From: an uncultured Oscillospiraceae bacterium
GTDB lineage: Bacteria > Bacillota > Clostridia > Oscillospirales > Oscillospiraceae
Length of the DNA stretch: 64,000 bases
NCBI GenBank assembly: GCA_910585815.1
Contig: CAJUFJ010000011.1
Coordinates: forward strand, 1 to 64,000
Direction: 5' to 3'
Below the pieces are notes generated by a model. That model made no database searches. It was not told where the DNA came from and worked only from the letters and a program-made list of their open reading frames with translations. This document shows, in pieces, positions 25,980 through 34,800 of the stretch; within the stretch, counting starts at the first letter, position 1, and every line of letters begins with the position of its first letter. A program made the translations under genes and the position numbers.

Positions 25980-26055
25980 CTGTGGATTCCTTAATGTTTT
26001 GTAAACAACGTATTTTTCAGTTGGGATTTCCCGGGCACCCTTGTGTTACCCCGGG

Positions 26056-26106
26056 ACCGTTTTATCCCCTTACGGGGATAGGCAGGGGTTCTACCCCTGC
26101 CCTACA
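26056..26106. repeat. Short palindromic intergenic repeat
   Basis: Two hairpins follow each other: TATCCCC-TTAC-GGGGATA and GGCAGGGGT-TCT-ACCCCTGCC, ending CCTACA. The first hairpin reappears inverted at 29628 and the CCTACA end recurs at 29690 and 39249. The 280-base gap before cca holds this repeat, the murJ promoter and a -10-like TATAAT at 26135-26140. Confidence 0.6.
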
Positions 26107-26206
26107 TGATGCGCTGGTATAAAACGGGTAATTTTATAATCTCACGCCCTTGTGGGCAAGGCGCAGAAATGATAAACTAATGGAAAATATTTAAGGAGGT
26201 GGCGGC

Positions 26207-27526
26207 ATGAAACCCGACATTCCCAGCGGAGTACAGCATATCCTTCAGACCCTTGCCGATGCGGGCTTTGAAGCCCATCTGGTGGGCGGCTGCGTGCGGG
26301 ACCTGCTGCGGGGGGTGGAGCCCCACGACTGGGACATCTGCACCTCCGCCCGTCCGGAGGAGACAGAGGCCTGTTTTGCGGGCCATCGGATCATCGAAAC
26401 CGGGCTGAAGCACGGCACCGTCACCGTTCTGGAGGAGAGTGAGCCCTGTGAGGTCACCACCTACCGCACCGAGGGCCCCTACTCCGACAGCCGCCGGCCG
26501 GACTATGTGGAATTTGTCTCCAGCCTGGAGGCAGACCTGGCCCGGCGGGATTTTACCATGAACGCCATCGCCATGGACCTGGCGGGCAACGTGAGCGACC
26601 CCTTCGGCGGTAGGGAGGACATTCAGGCCGGCCTTCTCCGCTGTGTGGGGGAGCCCGCCCGGCGCTTCCGGGAGGACGGCCTGCGTATCATGCGGGCGTT
26701 GCGGTTTGGGGCGGCGCTTGGCTGCACCATCGAGGCAGAGACCGCCCGGGCCATCCATGAAAACCGCCACATGCTTCGGCATGTGGCGGCGGAGCGCATC
26801 AATCTGGAGCTGTGCAGGCTGCTGGAAGGCGGCAGGGTGGGGGACATTTTGCGGCAGTACCCCGACGTGCTGTGTGAATTCTGGCCGGAGCTGGGACCGC
26901 TGATAACCCTGGAGCAGAACACCCCCTGGCACTGCTGGGGCGGCTGGGAGCACACCGTCCGCGCGGTGGAGGCCGCCCCTGCCGACCGGATTCTGCGGCT
27001 GACCATGCTCCTCCACGATATCGGCAAGCCGGGCTGTAAATCCACCGATGAAAACGGCATAGACCACTTCTGCGGCCACCCGGCGGTGGGCGCCGAATTG
27101 GCGGACCGGATGCTTCGAACACTGAAATTTGACAACAGGACCCGGGAGCGGGTGGTCACGCTGGTGAAGCACCACGATGTGCAGCTGCCGCCCCAGGACC
27201 GGGTGGTCCGCCGGTGGCTGAACCGGCTGGGGCCGGAGGCCTTTTTTCAGCTTCTGGAGGTCAAACGGGCGGACGGCATGGGGCAAAGCCGCGCGCTGGT
27301 GAAAGACCGCCTGACACAGCTGGACGAGATGCGGGCACAGGCGGAGGCGATTATCGCCCAGGGGCAGTGCTTTTCCCAAAAGGACCTGGCGATAAACGGC
27401 CGGGACGTCATCGCCGCAGGAGTCGCCCCGGGCCCGGAGGTGGGCCGGGTGCTGAATGCGCTTTTTGAGCGGGTGCTCAGCGGGGAAATCCCCAACGAGC
27501 GGGAGGCTTTGCGAAGGCTGTTGTGA
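26207..27526 (+). CDS. cca: CCA tRNA nucleotidyltransferase
   Basis: Adds or repairs the CCA end of tRNAs; 439 aa. The class II polymerase-beta head has the signature LVGGCVRDLLRG and the metal-binding DWDICTSA at about residues 24-50, then the neck and body with RRDFTMNAIAMDL and RFREDGLRIMRALRF. A C-terminal HD phosphohydrolase domain is present (LHDIGKPG), as in many clostridial and enterobacterial types. AAGGAGGT precedes the ATG. It is convergent with recQ, which ends 23 bases away. Confidence 0.93.
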   Translation: MKPDIPSGVQHILQTLADAGFEAHLVGGCVRDLLRGVEPHDWDICTSARPEETEACFAGHRIIETGLKHGTVTVLEESEPCEVTTYRTEGPYSDSRRPDYVEFVSSLEADLARRDFTMNAIAMDLAGNVSDPFGGREDIQAGLLRCVGEPARRFREDGLRIMRALRFGAALGCTIEAETARAIHENRHMLRHVAAERINLELCRLLEGGRVGDILRQYPDVLCEFWPELGPLITLEQNTPWHCWGGWEHTVRAVEAAPADRILRLTMLLHDIGKPGCKSTDENGIDHFCGHPAVGAELADRMLRTLKFDNRTRERVVTLVKHHDVQLPPQDRVVRRWLNRLGPEAFFQLLEVKRADGMGQSRALVKDRLTQLDEMRAQAEAIIAQGQCFSQKDLAINGRDVIAAGVAPGPEVGRVLNALFERVLSGEIPNEREALRRLL

Positions 27527-27549
27527 GCCGGGGAGATCCCGGTAGAACG

Positions 27550-29412
27550 CTACCCCCCGTTCTCCCTGTGCCAGGTCTCGATGGCCGCTAAAAAATCCGC
27601 GCCATACCGCTTGGCCTTCACCGCGCCGACGCCGGATACCGCCATAAACGCATCCATAGTGCGGGGCTGGCGGGCGGCCATGTCCATCAGTGCGGCATTG
27701 GAAAAGACAAGGTAAGCGGGCACATTCTGCGCCATGGCCAGCCTGGTGCGCAGCTGCCGCAGCGCCTCAAAGAGGCTCTGATCCGCCGGCTGGACGGGAG
27801 CGGGGCTGGCAGCTTCTTTGGGCCGGGGAGGGGGCTGCTGCTGGTCCGGCCTGCGGAAGGTATAGCAGACCTGCTCCCCCTGGAACAGCACCTGTCTCGC
27901 CTGTGGGGTGGTGCGCAGCACCGGGTATTCCGCGCCGTCCAGACGCAGGTAGCCCCGCTCCACCAGATAGTCGATGTAGGCCCGAATCAGGGCGCGGTCG
28001 GTCCCGCTCATCACGCCGTAGGTGGGCAGCTTGTCCAGGCCCAACTGGAGCACCCGCTGGTCCCGGCTCCCCCGGAGCAGCCGGACCGTGACGGCGATCC
28101 CCAGGCCAGAGCGGTACTGCCGTTCCACCCGGGTCACGGCGGAGAGAATTTTCTGGGCCTCCACCGTGATGTCCCGCTCCTCCAGCACGCCGGAGCAGTT
28201 TCCGCAGGCCCCGCAGGACTCCGGGGCCTCCTGGCCGAAGTAGCGCAGCAGGAAGGCCCGCAGGCAGCCGGTTGTTTTGCAGTAGGAGGTCATCCGGTCC
28301 AGCCGGTTCAGGTCCCGCAGCCTCAGCTGTTCCCGCTCCTCCTCGGGCAGTTCCTCGTTGTCAGCGGTGTGGTCAATGAGGAACCGGGCGGTGCGCACAT
28401 CCTGGGCCGAAAACAACAGGGCACAGTGGGCCGGCGACCCGTCCCGGCCGGCCCGGCCCGCCTCCTGATAGTAGCTCTCCACGTCCTTGGGCATGTTGTA
28501 GTGTACCACAAAGCTCACGTTGGACTTGTCGATGCCCATGCCGAAGGCGTTGGTGGCCACCATGACCCGGACCCGGTCAAACTCGAAGTCCTCCTGGCTG
28601 CGCCGGCGCTCCTCCTCGGGCAGACCGGCGTGGTAGCGGGCGGCGGGCACGCCGCAGGCGGTCAGGGCGGCGCACACGGCCTCCACCGCCTTCCGGGTGG
28701 CGCAGTAGACGATGCCGCTCTGCCCCGGGCGGCTGTCAAGAAAGTGCTCCAGCCAGCCCTCCTTGTCCCGGGTGCGGACGACCTCAAAAAAGAGGTTGGG
28801 CCGGTCGAAGCCAGTGGTAAGGCACAGCGGGTCCCGCAACAGCAGAAGCTGTTGGATATCCTCCTTCACCTGCCGGGTGGCGGTGGCGGTAAAGGCCCCC
28901 ACCGGGGGCCGGTAGGGGAGCTGCTGGAGAAAGTCCGCGATTTTTAGATAGCTGGGCCGGAAGTCCTGCCCCCACTGGGAGACGCAGTGGGCCTCGTCCA
29001 CCGCCAGCAGGGAAATCTCCACCTCCTGGGCAAAGCGGAGGAAATCCGGCGTCTCCAGCCGCTCCGGCGCGGCGTAGATCAGCTTGTAGGCCCCCCGCCG
29101 CGCCCGGCGGAAGACCTCCCGGTACTGTTCCGGCGACAGCGTGGAGTTGATAAAGGCGGCGGGGATGCCCGCCTGGGTCAGGGATGCCACCTGATCCTTC
29201 ATCAGGGAGATCAGTGGCGAGAGGACAAGGGTAATCCCCGGCAGCAGCAGCGCGGGGAGCTGGTAGCACACCGACTTGCCCGCCCCCGTGGGCATAACGC
29301 CCAGCACGTCCCGCCCGGCCAGAAGGGCATCCACCAGGTCCTCCTGGCCGAACCGAAATTCGCTGTGCCCGAAATACTGTTTCAGTGCCTCGTACTTGTC
29401 TATGGATAACAC
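27550..29412 (-). CDS. recQ: ATP-dependent DNA helicase RecQ
   Basis: 3'-5' DNA helicase of 620 aa for recombination and fork repair. Walker A is MPTGAGKSVCYQLPAL, the DEAH box is AVDEAHCVSQWGQDF, and the arginine-finger motif is GRAGRDG. A zinc-binding region with Cys in ESCGACGNC follows, then a winged-helix RQC domain and a C-terminal HRDC domain (about residues 545-615). The start is GTG with AGGAAAGG upstream; the promoter is at 29435-29463. Confidence 0.93.
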   Translation of the reverse strand: MLSIDKYEALKQYFGHSEFRFGQEDLVDALLAGRDVLGVMPTGAGKSVCYQLPALLLPGITLVLSPLISLMKDQVASLTQAGIPAAFINSTLSPEQYREVFRRARRGAYKLIYAAPERLETPDFLRFAQEVEISLLAVDEAHCVSQWGQDFRPSYLKIADFLQQLPYRPPVGAFTATATRQVKEDIQQLLLLRDPLCLTTGFDRPNLFFEVVRTRDKEGWLEHFLDSRPGQSGIVYCATRKAVEAVCAALTACGVPAARYHAGLPEEERRRSQEDFEFDRVRVMVATNAFGMGIDKSNVSFVVHYNMPKDVESYYQEAGRAGRDGSPAHCALLFSAQDVRTARFLIDHTADNEELPEEEREQLRLRDLNRLDRMTSYCKTTGCLRAFLLRYFGQEAPESCGACGNCSGVLEERDITVEAQKILSAVTRVERQYRSGLGIAVTVRLLRGSRDQRVLQLGLDKLPTYGVMSGTDRALIRAYIDYLVERGYLRLDGAEYPVLRTTPQARQVLFQGEQVCYTFRRPDQQQPPPRPKEAASPAPVQPADQSLFEALRQLRTRLAMAQNVPAYLVFSNAALMDMAARQPRTMDAFMAVSGVGAVKAKRYGADFLAAIETWHRENGG

Positions 29413-29434
29413 CCCTTTCCTCGATGCTGGGTTT

Positions 29435-29463
29435 ATTGTACTATGGTTGCGTCGGAATTACAA
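29435..29463 (-). promoter_or_regulatory. Promoter of recQ
   Basis: On the minus strand TTGTAA (29463-29458), 17 bases and TACAAT (29440-29435) form a good sigma-A promoter. Confidence 0.7.
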
Positions 29464-29511
29464 TCATATTTCACAGCCTCCGCCTCATACAGTTTACTGG
29501 AGGCGATGAAA

Positions 29512-29625
29512 ATGAAGGCTCCTGTTTTGATTTTGACGGAACACCCCACACCGCGGTCTCAGCCGGACGGCGAGACGATTTACCAGGTCGTTACCGCCTG
29601 GCTGGCAAAAGAGCTCCGCAAATGA
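29512..29625 (+). CDS. Possible small protein, 37 aa
   Basis: The frame MKAPVLILTEHPTPRSQPDG and on to WLAKELRK ends at 29625. GGAGG lies eight bases before the second ATG (29512); an earlier ATG at 29506 and a longer frame from 29443 are less well placed. It occupies the gap between recQ and the SLH gene. Without a homologue I cannot say whether it is expressed. Confidence 0.35.
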   Translation: MKAPVLILTEHPTPRSQPDGETIYQVVTAWLAKELRK

Positions 29626-29627
29626 CG

Positions 29628-29693
29628 CCTATCCCCGTAAGGGGATAAAACGACAACGGAATAAGTCAAGGGCAGAGCCCTTGCCCTACATTC
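29628..29693. repeat. Palindromic intergenic repeat
   Basis: TATCCCC-GTAA-GGGGATA is followed by CAAGGGCAGAGCCCTTGCCCTACA. The first hairpin is an inverted copy of the one at 26056, and the second matches the units at 39172-39249. Confidence 0.6.
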
Positions 29694-29744
29694 GCCAACT
29701 GTCCTGAATTTATGAGACAAGCGTGCCCGTCCCGTTTTTTCCCA

Positions 29745-29773
29745 TTGAAACTGCACGCCCCCTCTGTTATAAT
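29745..29773 (+). promoter_or_regulatory. Promoter of the glycosidase/SLH gene
   Basis: TTGAAA (29745-29750), 17 bases and TATAAT (29768-29773) form a strong sigma-A promoter 43 bases before the ATG. Confidence 0.85.
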
Positions 29774-29815
29774 AGATAAAGTACGCCTTGGAACATATGA
29801 ACAAAGGAGAAACCC

Positions 29816-32650
29816 ATGAGACATACCGTATCCCTTCCCCGCAGGGCGGCGGCCTTTCTGTTGGCCTGCCTCCTGCTGCTCCCCACGGCCTATGCCACGG
29901 CGGGAGAGCGGAAAATACAGACCTCCACCCAGATCGTGGACGGCCTGACCTATAAAAATACCGTCACCGACAACGGCGGCAGCCGGGTGGAGAGTTTCGC
30001 CCTGGAGCTGGACCCCGACAGCGAGGCCCGGGCCATCATGCTCCAGGGCTCGGGCACCATCTACGCCGGGGCCAGCATCAACAAGGCGGTGTCCAGCGCC
30101 CAGGAGATGGGCTACCACGTGCTGGCCGCCATCAATACGGACTTCTTCTCCATGGCCACCGGCGTGCCCCTGGGCATCGTCATCGAGGACGGGGTCTACA
30201 AGTCCAGCAACGAGACGGAGAACGCCCTGGTCATTGACCAGTATGGCAGCGCCTCCATTCTGGACGCCCCCATTGTGGCCATGTCCCTGTACAACAATGT
30301 CACCGGGGCCTCGGTAATCCCCAACAACTTCAACAAGGCCCGCCACGAGATCGGCGGCGTATACCTGCTCAACGAGGACTTCTCCACCGTCTCCACCCGC
30401 AGCGACGGCAGCGGCTGGTATGTGCGCATGCGGGCGGTGGCCGACCCCTTTACCGGCCGGGTTCCCGACCTCACCGTCAACAGCAGCCTCACCCTGGAGG
30501 TGACCGAGCTGCTCATCTCCGACCAGTCCATCGCCATCGGGCCGGACGAGTACATCCTCACCGCCGCCGACCCCTCCAACCGGGGGGACGCCTTCGCCGC
30601 CTTTCAGGTGGGTGACACCGTCACCCTGACCACCGGCTGCTCCAACCCCGCCCTGTCCCAGGCCAAGTGGGCCTGCGGCGTGGGGGACATCATGGTGCGC
30701 AACGGCGCCATCACCGACACCGCCAGCTGGACCTACGCCCAGGACGGCCGCCAGCCCCGCACCGCCCTGGGCATCAAGGGCGACGGCACCCTGGTGCTCT
30801 ACGCGGTGGACGGCCGGCAGTCGGGCCACTCGGTGGGCCTCAGCCAGTACAATCTGGCCGAGGAGCTGCTCCGCCAGGGCTGCACCACCGCCGTCAACCT
30901 GGACGGCGGCGGCTCCACCTCCCTGTCCCTGTGGGTGCCCGGCCAGAGCGGCCCCGCCTTGCAGAATAAGCCCTCGGACGGGCGGCCCCGGAGCTGCGCC
31001 ACCTACCTGCTGCTGGTGGCCGGCGACAGCCCCAGCTACACCGCCCAGCGGCTGGCCCCCAAGGAAAACGGCCTGGTCCTCCTGGCTGGCTCCTCCCTGC
31101 CCCTGCCCGAAGCCGTGGCGATGGACGAGTTCCTCAACCCCGTTTCCACCAGCCTGCGGGACCTGGAATACACCTCTATGGACCGGCTGGGAACTATCTA
31201 CGACGGGGTCTACACCGCCGGCTGGCAGGCGGGCACCGACAACCTCCGCCTCACCGCCGGCCAGCTGGAGGGCTACGCCCAGGTCCACGTGGTGGACCGG
31301 CTCACCGAGTTTAAGGTCACCCGCGCGGGCAGCACCGGCGCCCTCACCGCCCTGTCCGTCAAGCCGGGGGAGCAGGTCCAGCTGGCCGCCTCGGGCGCCT
31401 ACTGGGGCCGCACCGCCCTGCGGAACTTTGCCGACGTGGACGTAACCGTCCAGGGCGAGGTGGGCACGGTGAACGCCAGCGGCCTGTTTACCGCCGCTCA
31501 GAACCTGGGCAGCGGCGGCTCCATCACCTTCACCGCCGGCGGGCTGAGCCAGACCGTCCAGGTGGCCTCCACCTATGTCCACAACGACGTGCAGCCCGGC
31601 CACTGGGCCTATGACGCGGTGGAGTACTGCTACGAGAAGGGGGTATGCAGCGGCATCAGCACCACCCAGTTCGGCCCGGACAACTCCATGATCCGGGGGG
31701 ACTTCATGCTCATGCTGTATAATGCCGCCGGCAAGCCGGCAGTCACCACCCCCTGTACCTTCACCGACGTCTCCACCAGCGACTACTACTACAACGCCCT
31801 GGCCTGGGCCCAGGGCCGGGGACTGGCCTCGGGCACCGGAGGGGGCGGCTTCTCGCCCAGGGACAAGATCACCCGGGAACAGGCTTTCTCCCTGCTGTAC
31901 CGCTACCTGCCCATCCTGGGCAAGAACTGCCCCGACGGCGACCTGTCGGTGCTGGACCAGTTTGCCGACCGGAAAAACGTGGCCGACTACGCCAAGACGG
32001 CGGCCGCCACCCTGGTGGCCCAGGGGCTGGCCTCGGGCAACGGCGGAAATCTGGACCCCAAGGGCACCCTGACCCGGGCCCAGATGGCCTCCCTCCTCTA
32101 CCGGGTGCTGGAGCACACCCCCATCCAGACTGACCCCACCACCCCCACCGACCCAACACAGCCCACCGATCCGGTGCCCCCGGGCAACTACGCCCTGGCC
32201 CTGGACCAGAGCAGAGTGGAGCTGGCCTCTGGCGGCAGCGTCACCCTGAAGGCGGTCATCCTGCCCGCGGTGTCCAACGCCGCCGTCACCTGGACCAGCA
32301 GCAACCCCGAGGTCGCCGTGGTCTCCCCCACTGGTATGGTGACCAACCTGTACCCCGGCACAGGGAGCGCCACCGCCACCATCACCGCCAGCTGGAACGG
32401 CCTCACCTCCAGCTGTACCATCATCTGCCAGCAGGCCCAGCATACCGGCACCGTCACCAACGCGGAGAATGGGCTGAATGTGCGCTCCGGTCCCGGCTCT
32501 GATTACGGCCGGGTGGGCGGCCTGAAGGCCGACGCCAGCGTGGTGGTCCTGGGCCAGCAGGAGGGCTGGTATCAGGTGCTGTTCCGCAACCCCGACGGCC
32601 AGGCCGCCATCGGCTATGTGTCGGCGGAGTATCTCACGCTGAACCGGTAG
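29816..32650 (+). CDS. Secreted phosphodiester glycosidase with SLH, Ig-like and SH3b domains
   Basis: 944-aa surface enzyme. A signal peptide (about 1-26, ends AYATA) is followed by a phosphodiester glycosidase domain of the NAGPA family (about 80-400) with the family end motif VNLDGGGSTSLS. Three SLH repeats lie at about residues 590-765 (VQPGHWAYDAVEYCYEKG; SDYYYNALAWAQGRGLASG; third less regular). A Thr/Pro/Asp linker follows, then a BIG2 Ig-like domain (about 795-875) and a C-terminal SH3b domain (LNVRSGPGSDYGRVGGL). The SLH domains should attach it to pyruvylated wall polymer made by the CsaB fusion. Substrate unknown. Confidence 0.88.
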   Translation: MRHTVSLPRRAAAFLLACLLLLPTAYATAGERKIQTSTQIVDGLTYKNTVTDNGGSRVESFALELDPDSEARAIMLQGSGTIYAGASINKAVSSAQEMGYHVLAAINTDFFSMATGVPLGIVIEDGVYKSSNETENALVIDQYGSASILDAPIVAMSLYNNVTGASVIPNNFNKARHEIGGVYLLNEDFSTVSTRSDGSGWYVRMRAVADPFTGRVPDLTVNSSLTLEVTELLISDQSIAIGPDEYILTAADPSNRGDAFAAFQVGDTVTLTTGCSNPALSQAKWACGVGDIMVRNGAITDTASWTYAQDGRQPRTALGIKGDGTLVLYAVDGRQSGHSVGLSQYNLAEELLRQGCTTAVNLDGGGSTSLSLWVPGQSGPALQNKPSDGRPRSCATYLLLVAGDSPSYTAQRLAPKENGLVLLAGSSLPLPEAVAMDEFLNPVSTSLRDLEYTSMDRLGTIYDGVYTAGWQAGTDNLRLTAGQLEGYAQVHVVDRLTEFKVTRAGSTGALTALSVKPGEQVQLAASGAYWGRTALRNFADVDVTVQGEVGTVNASGLFTAAQNLGSGGSITFTAGGLSQTVQVASTYVHNDVQPGHWAYDAVEYCYEKGVCSGISTTQFGPDNSMIRGDFMLMLYNAAGKPAVTTPCTFTDVSTSDYYYNALAWAQGRGLASGTGGGGFSPRDKITREQAFSLLYRYLPILGKNCPDGDLSVLDQFADRKNVADYAKTAAATLVAQGLASGNGGNLDPKGTLTRAQMASLLYRVLEHTPIQTDPTTPTDPTQPTDPVPPGNYALALDQSRVELASGGSVTLKAVILPAVSNAAVTWTSSNPEVAVVSPTGMVTNLYPGTGSATATITASWNGLTSSCTIICQQAQHTGTVTNAENGLNVRSGPGSDYGRVGGLKADASVVVLGQQEGWYQVLFRNPDGQAAIGYVSAEYLTLNR

Positions 32651-32660
32651 CAAATAAAAA

Positions 32661-32802
32661 GCCCCCCTTGTGAAAGGGGGGAGGGCCGCCGGACGCAGTC
32701 CGGTGGCGGGGGATTCCGTTAATTGAAGCATTTCCCATAGACGGAATCCCCCAGTCACCGCCTGCGGCGGTGCCAGCCCCCTTTCACAAGGGGCCTTTTT
32801 TT
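32661..32802. repeat. Nested-palindrome repeat, copy 2, acting as terminator
   Basis: The outer arms are GCCCCCCTTGTGAAAGGGGG and CCCCTTTCACAAGGGGCC, with an inner inverted pair GGGGGATTCCGTT/AACGGAATCCCCC-like around 32708-32750. A T run follows at 32796-32802, so the element can end transcription of the glycosidase gene. Confidence 0.8.
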
Positions 32803-32878
32803 GCGCTTACCTGTTAGCTTCCTGCCGTCAGGCGGGGCGTTCCTTTTCGTCCCATCTTCGTCCCCTCCGCAGAGGGCA

Positions 32879-33063
32879 AGCCTCCTTTTGAAAGGAGGTG
32901 CCCCAGTTCGCAAACTGGGGCGGAGGATTGTATTTCGCCGCAGGCGAAATGTATGAAATAAACAAGGTTTGCAAAACTTTGTTTACTTCGTATGTTTTGC
33001 TTCGCAAAACGCAATCCTCAGTCAGCCTTCGGCTGACAGCCCCTTTCCAAAGGGGCTTTTTTT
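32879..33063. repeat. Nested-palindrome repeat, copy 3
   Basis: About 185 bases, with ends matching copy 1 at 18301-18478: GCCTCCTTTTGAAAGGAGGT at the left and CAATCCTCAGTCAGCC, GGCTGACAGCCCC, AAGGGGC at the right. The centre carries ATTTCGCC/GGCGAAAT and ACTTCG units. A T run follows on the plus strand. Confidence 0.8.
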
Positions 33064-33070
33064 GCGCTCT

Positions 33071-33499
33071 CTACTCCAAATCCTCAATCTGCATCCGTTT
33101 CAAATCCTCCAGGGTATCCCGACGGCCCTTGTAGTGCAGCCAGATGCCGCCGAACACTGCCGTAGGGATGTTGCTCACTAAAAAGAACACGCCAGCGCCC
33201 ACAAAGGCGGCGGGGTTTATCTGCACATCGCTCTCAAAGCTCTCCTGCTGGATGATCTCACCGGTGATCTCGTCGCGCACTGTGAGAGTCCCGCCGCCTC
33301 TGGTCAGCGAGCCGAACCCAGCCAGGCTCAGCGTCAGCAACAGAGACAGTGCCAGGGAGATGCCCGGCAGAATCAACCCCAGCCTGGTGCTCTTTCGGCA
33401 CAGCCAAACCTGCAAAGCCACCAGCAGGGCGATGGGGAGCATCAACACAAACAGATAGATAATCAGGCCCAAAATGCCCGCAACAGAAGCCATTGCCAT
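33071..33499 (-). CDS. Small membrane protein, 142 aa
   Basis: Integral membrane protein with three hydrophobic segments (about 5-32, 39-62 and 97-120) and an extracytoplasmic loop rich in Gly and Asp. It follows the DUF2089 regulator with overlapping TAATG, so its translation is coupled to that gene. I do not recognise a named family. GGAGGA precedes the ATG. Confidence 0.75.
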   Translation of the reverse strand: MAMASVAGILGLIIYLFVLMLPIALLVALQVWLCRKSTRLGLILPGISLALSLLLTLSLAGFGSLTRGGGTLTVRDEITGEIIQQESFESDVQINPAAFVGAGVFFLVSNIPTAVFGGIWLHYKGRRDTLEDLKRMQIEDLE

Positions 33500-33804
33500 T
33501 ACGATTCCTCCTTATTTTTCGTCTTCTTATACTCCGCAATCAGGACCTTGGCGGTGTCCAGGTCCAGTTTTTCGTTCATCGCCAGCCGCTTGATGGTGGC
33601 GATATAGGGGTCGGCGGCGGTGTCCTCCGTCAGCTTGATTTTCTGGATCAGCCGGTCCAGCCGCAGGCGCACCGTGGGATAGGTGACGCCGTACTGCCTG
33701 GCCACCTCCTTCAGCGACCCGGAGGCCAGGATGAACTTCTTAATAAAGGCCACGTCCTCCTCCTCCAGCCCGGCCATCCACTCGGGCAGCAGTTCCATCG
33801 CCAT
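33499..33804 (-). CDS. DUF2089 family helix-turn-helix protein
   Basis: 101-aa regulator-like protein. The N-terminal part carries a helix-turn-helix (KKFILASGSLKEVARQYGVTYPTVRLRLDRLI), typical of DUF2089. I use ATG 33804 (MAMELLPEW) with AAAGGTGG upstream; the frame from 33858 runs through the promoter and is rejected. It is the first gene of a two-gene operon with a membrane protein. The promoter spacer contains a perfect inverted repeat that is a good candidate for its own operator. Confidence 0.85.
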   Translation of the reverse strand: MAMELLPEWMAGLEEEDVAFIKKFILASGSLKEVARQYGVTYPTVRLRLDRLIQKIKLTEDTAADPYIATIKRLAMNEKLDLDTAKVLIAEYKKTKNKEES

Positions 33805-33829
33805 AGACACACCACCTTTCTGTAGGTTC

Positions 33830-33866
33830 AGTATATACTTTAATATTATTAAAGTCAAGCTTTAAT
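33830..33866 (-). promoter_or_regulatory. Promoter and putative operator of the DUF2089 operon
   Basis: On the minus strand TTGACT (33858-33853), 17 bases and TATACT (33835-33830). CTTTAAT-ATT-ATTAAAG (33838-33854) is a perfect 7-3-7 inverted repeat across the spacer, and a further CTTTAAT half-site is at 33860-33866. A protein bound there would block polymerase. Confidence 0.75.
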
Positions 33867-33915
33867 TTTATTTTTCTTTTTGTTAAAAGAATCCCCGCCA
33901 CCCGGCGGGGAAATT

Positions 33916-34800
33916 TTAAGTCTTCTTCCGCAAAAAGGAGAATTTTGTCTCAGAGCACAGCACCCCCACGAAGATGAGGGCAAAGCCGGCCAGCAGGCGG
34001 GGGGTGAGGGGGTCGCCGTAGAAGATCACCGCCAGAATTACTCCAAACACCGCCTCCAGTGAGAGAATCACTGCGGCGGGGGCGGGCTCCGCCCACACCA
34101 ATCCCACATTCATCAGCACCAGACAGACGGCGGTGGCCATGACGCACAGGTATAGCATGGGCCAGATCACCTCCGGCCGGGCCAGGGCGGAGAAATCGAA
34201 GCGTTCGGTGGTGAGGGCCAGCGCCCAGGCACACAGGGCCACGGCGGACAGCTGGACCACGGTAAAGAGCATCACATCACATCCACGGCCCAGCCGGGCC
34301 ACGGCGATGATGTTGGCGGCGCAGAACACCGCCCCCAGCAGGGTGAAGCCGTCGCCCACGGAGATGGTCAGCGCCTCGGTGAGGGACACCAGCCCCACCC
34401 CCGCCAGACACAGCAGGGCGGCGGCCACGTTGTACCGGTCGGGCCGTTCCCGGAACAGAAGCCAGGCCATGAAAGGGACAATCACACAGTACACCGCCGA
34501 CAGAAAGGCGTTGTTGGAGGCGGTGGTGGTCTCCAGCCCCACGGTCTGGGCCCAGTAGACCCCAAACAGCAGCAGCCCTGCCAGGCCGCCCCGCCACAGG
34601 TAGTCCAAGGTAAAGGCCCTCCAATGCCGCCAGCTGATGAGGGCCACCAGGGGCGCCCCCACGGTAAAGCGAATGGCGATCAGGTAACCGGTGGGGATGT
34701 TGTCCAGAGCGCCCTTCATCAGCATAAAGGAGGCCCCCCAGAAAAAGGCCGCGGCAAACAGCATGGGCTTGGCCAGCAGCTTCATGGTCTTGTCGGTCAC
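33916..34800 (-). CDS. EamA family transporter (downstream copy)
   Basis: Ten-segment membrane transporter of the drug/metabolite superfamily, 294 aa, with two EamA repeats. The start is GTG at 34800, overlapping the stop of the upstream paralogue as GTGA and with GGAG eight bases upstream. The N-terminal block (KTMKLLAKPMLFAAA) is nearly identical to that of the upstream paralogue. No substrate can be assigned. Confidence 0.85.
   Translation of the reverse strand: MTDKTMKLLAKPMLFAAAFFWGASFMLMKGALDNIPTGYLIAIRFTVGAPLVALISWRHWRAFTLDYLWRGGLAGLLLFGVYWAQTVGLETTTASNNAFLSAVYCVIVPFMAWLLFRERPDRYNVAAALLCLAGVGLVSLTEALTISVGDGFTLLGAVFCAANIIAVARLGRGCDVMLFTVVQLSAVALCAWALALTTERFDFSALARPEVIWPMLYLCVMATAVCLVLMNVGLVWAEPAPAAVILSLEAVFGVILAVIFYGDPLTPRLLAGFALIFVGVLCSETKFSFLRKKT

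Noticed and set aside
29666..32758. 1030-codon open frame on the minus strand
   Set aside because: It is antisense to the SLH glycosidase gene. GC-rich third positions on the plus strand remove stops on the other strand. The translation is low-complexity Gly/Val/His/Gln without domains.
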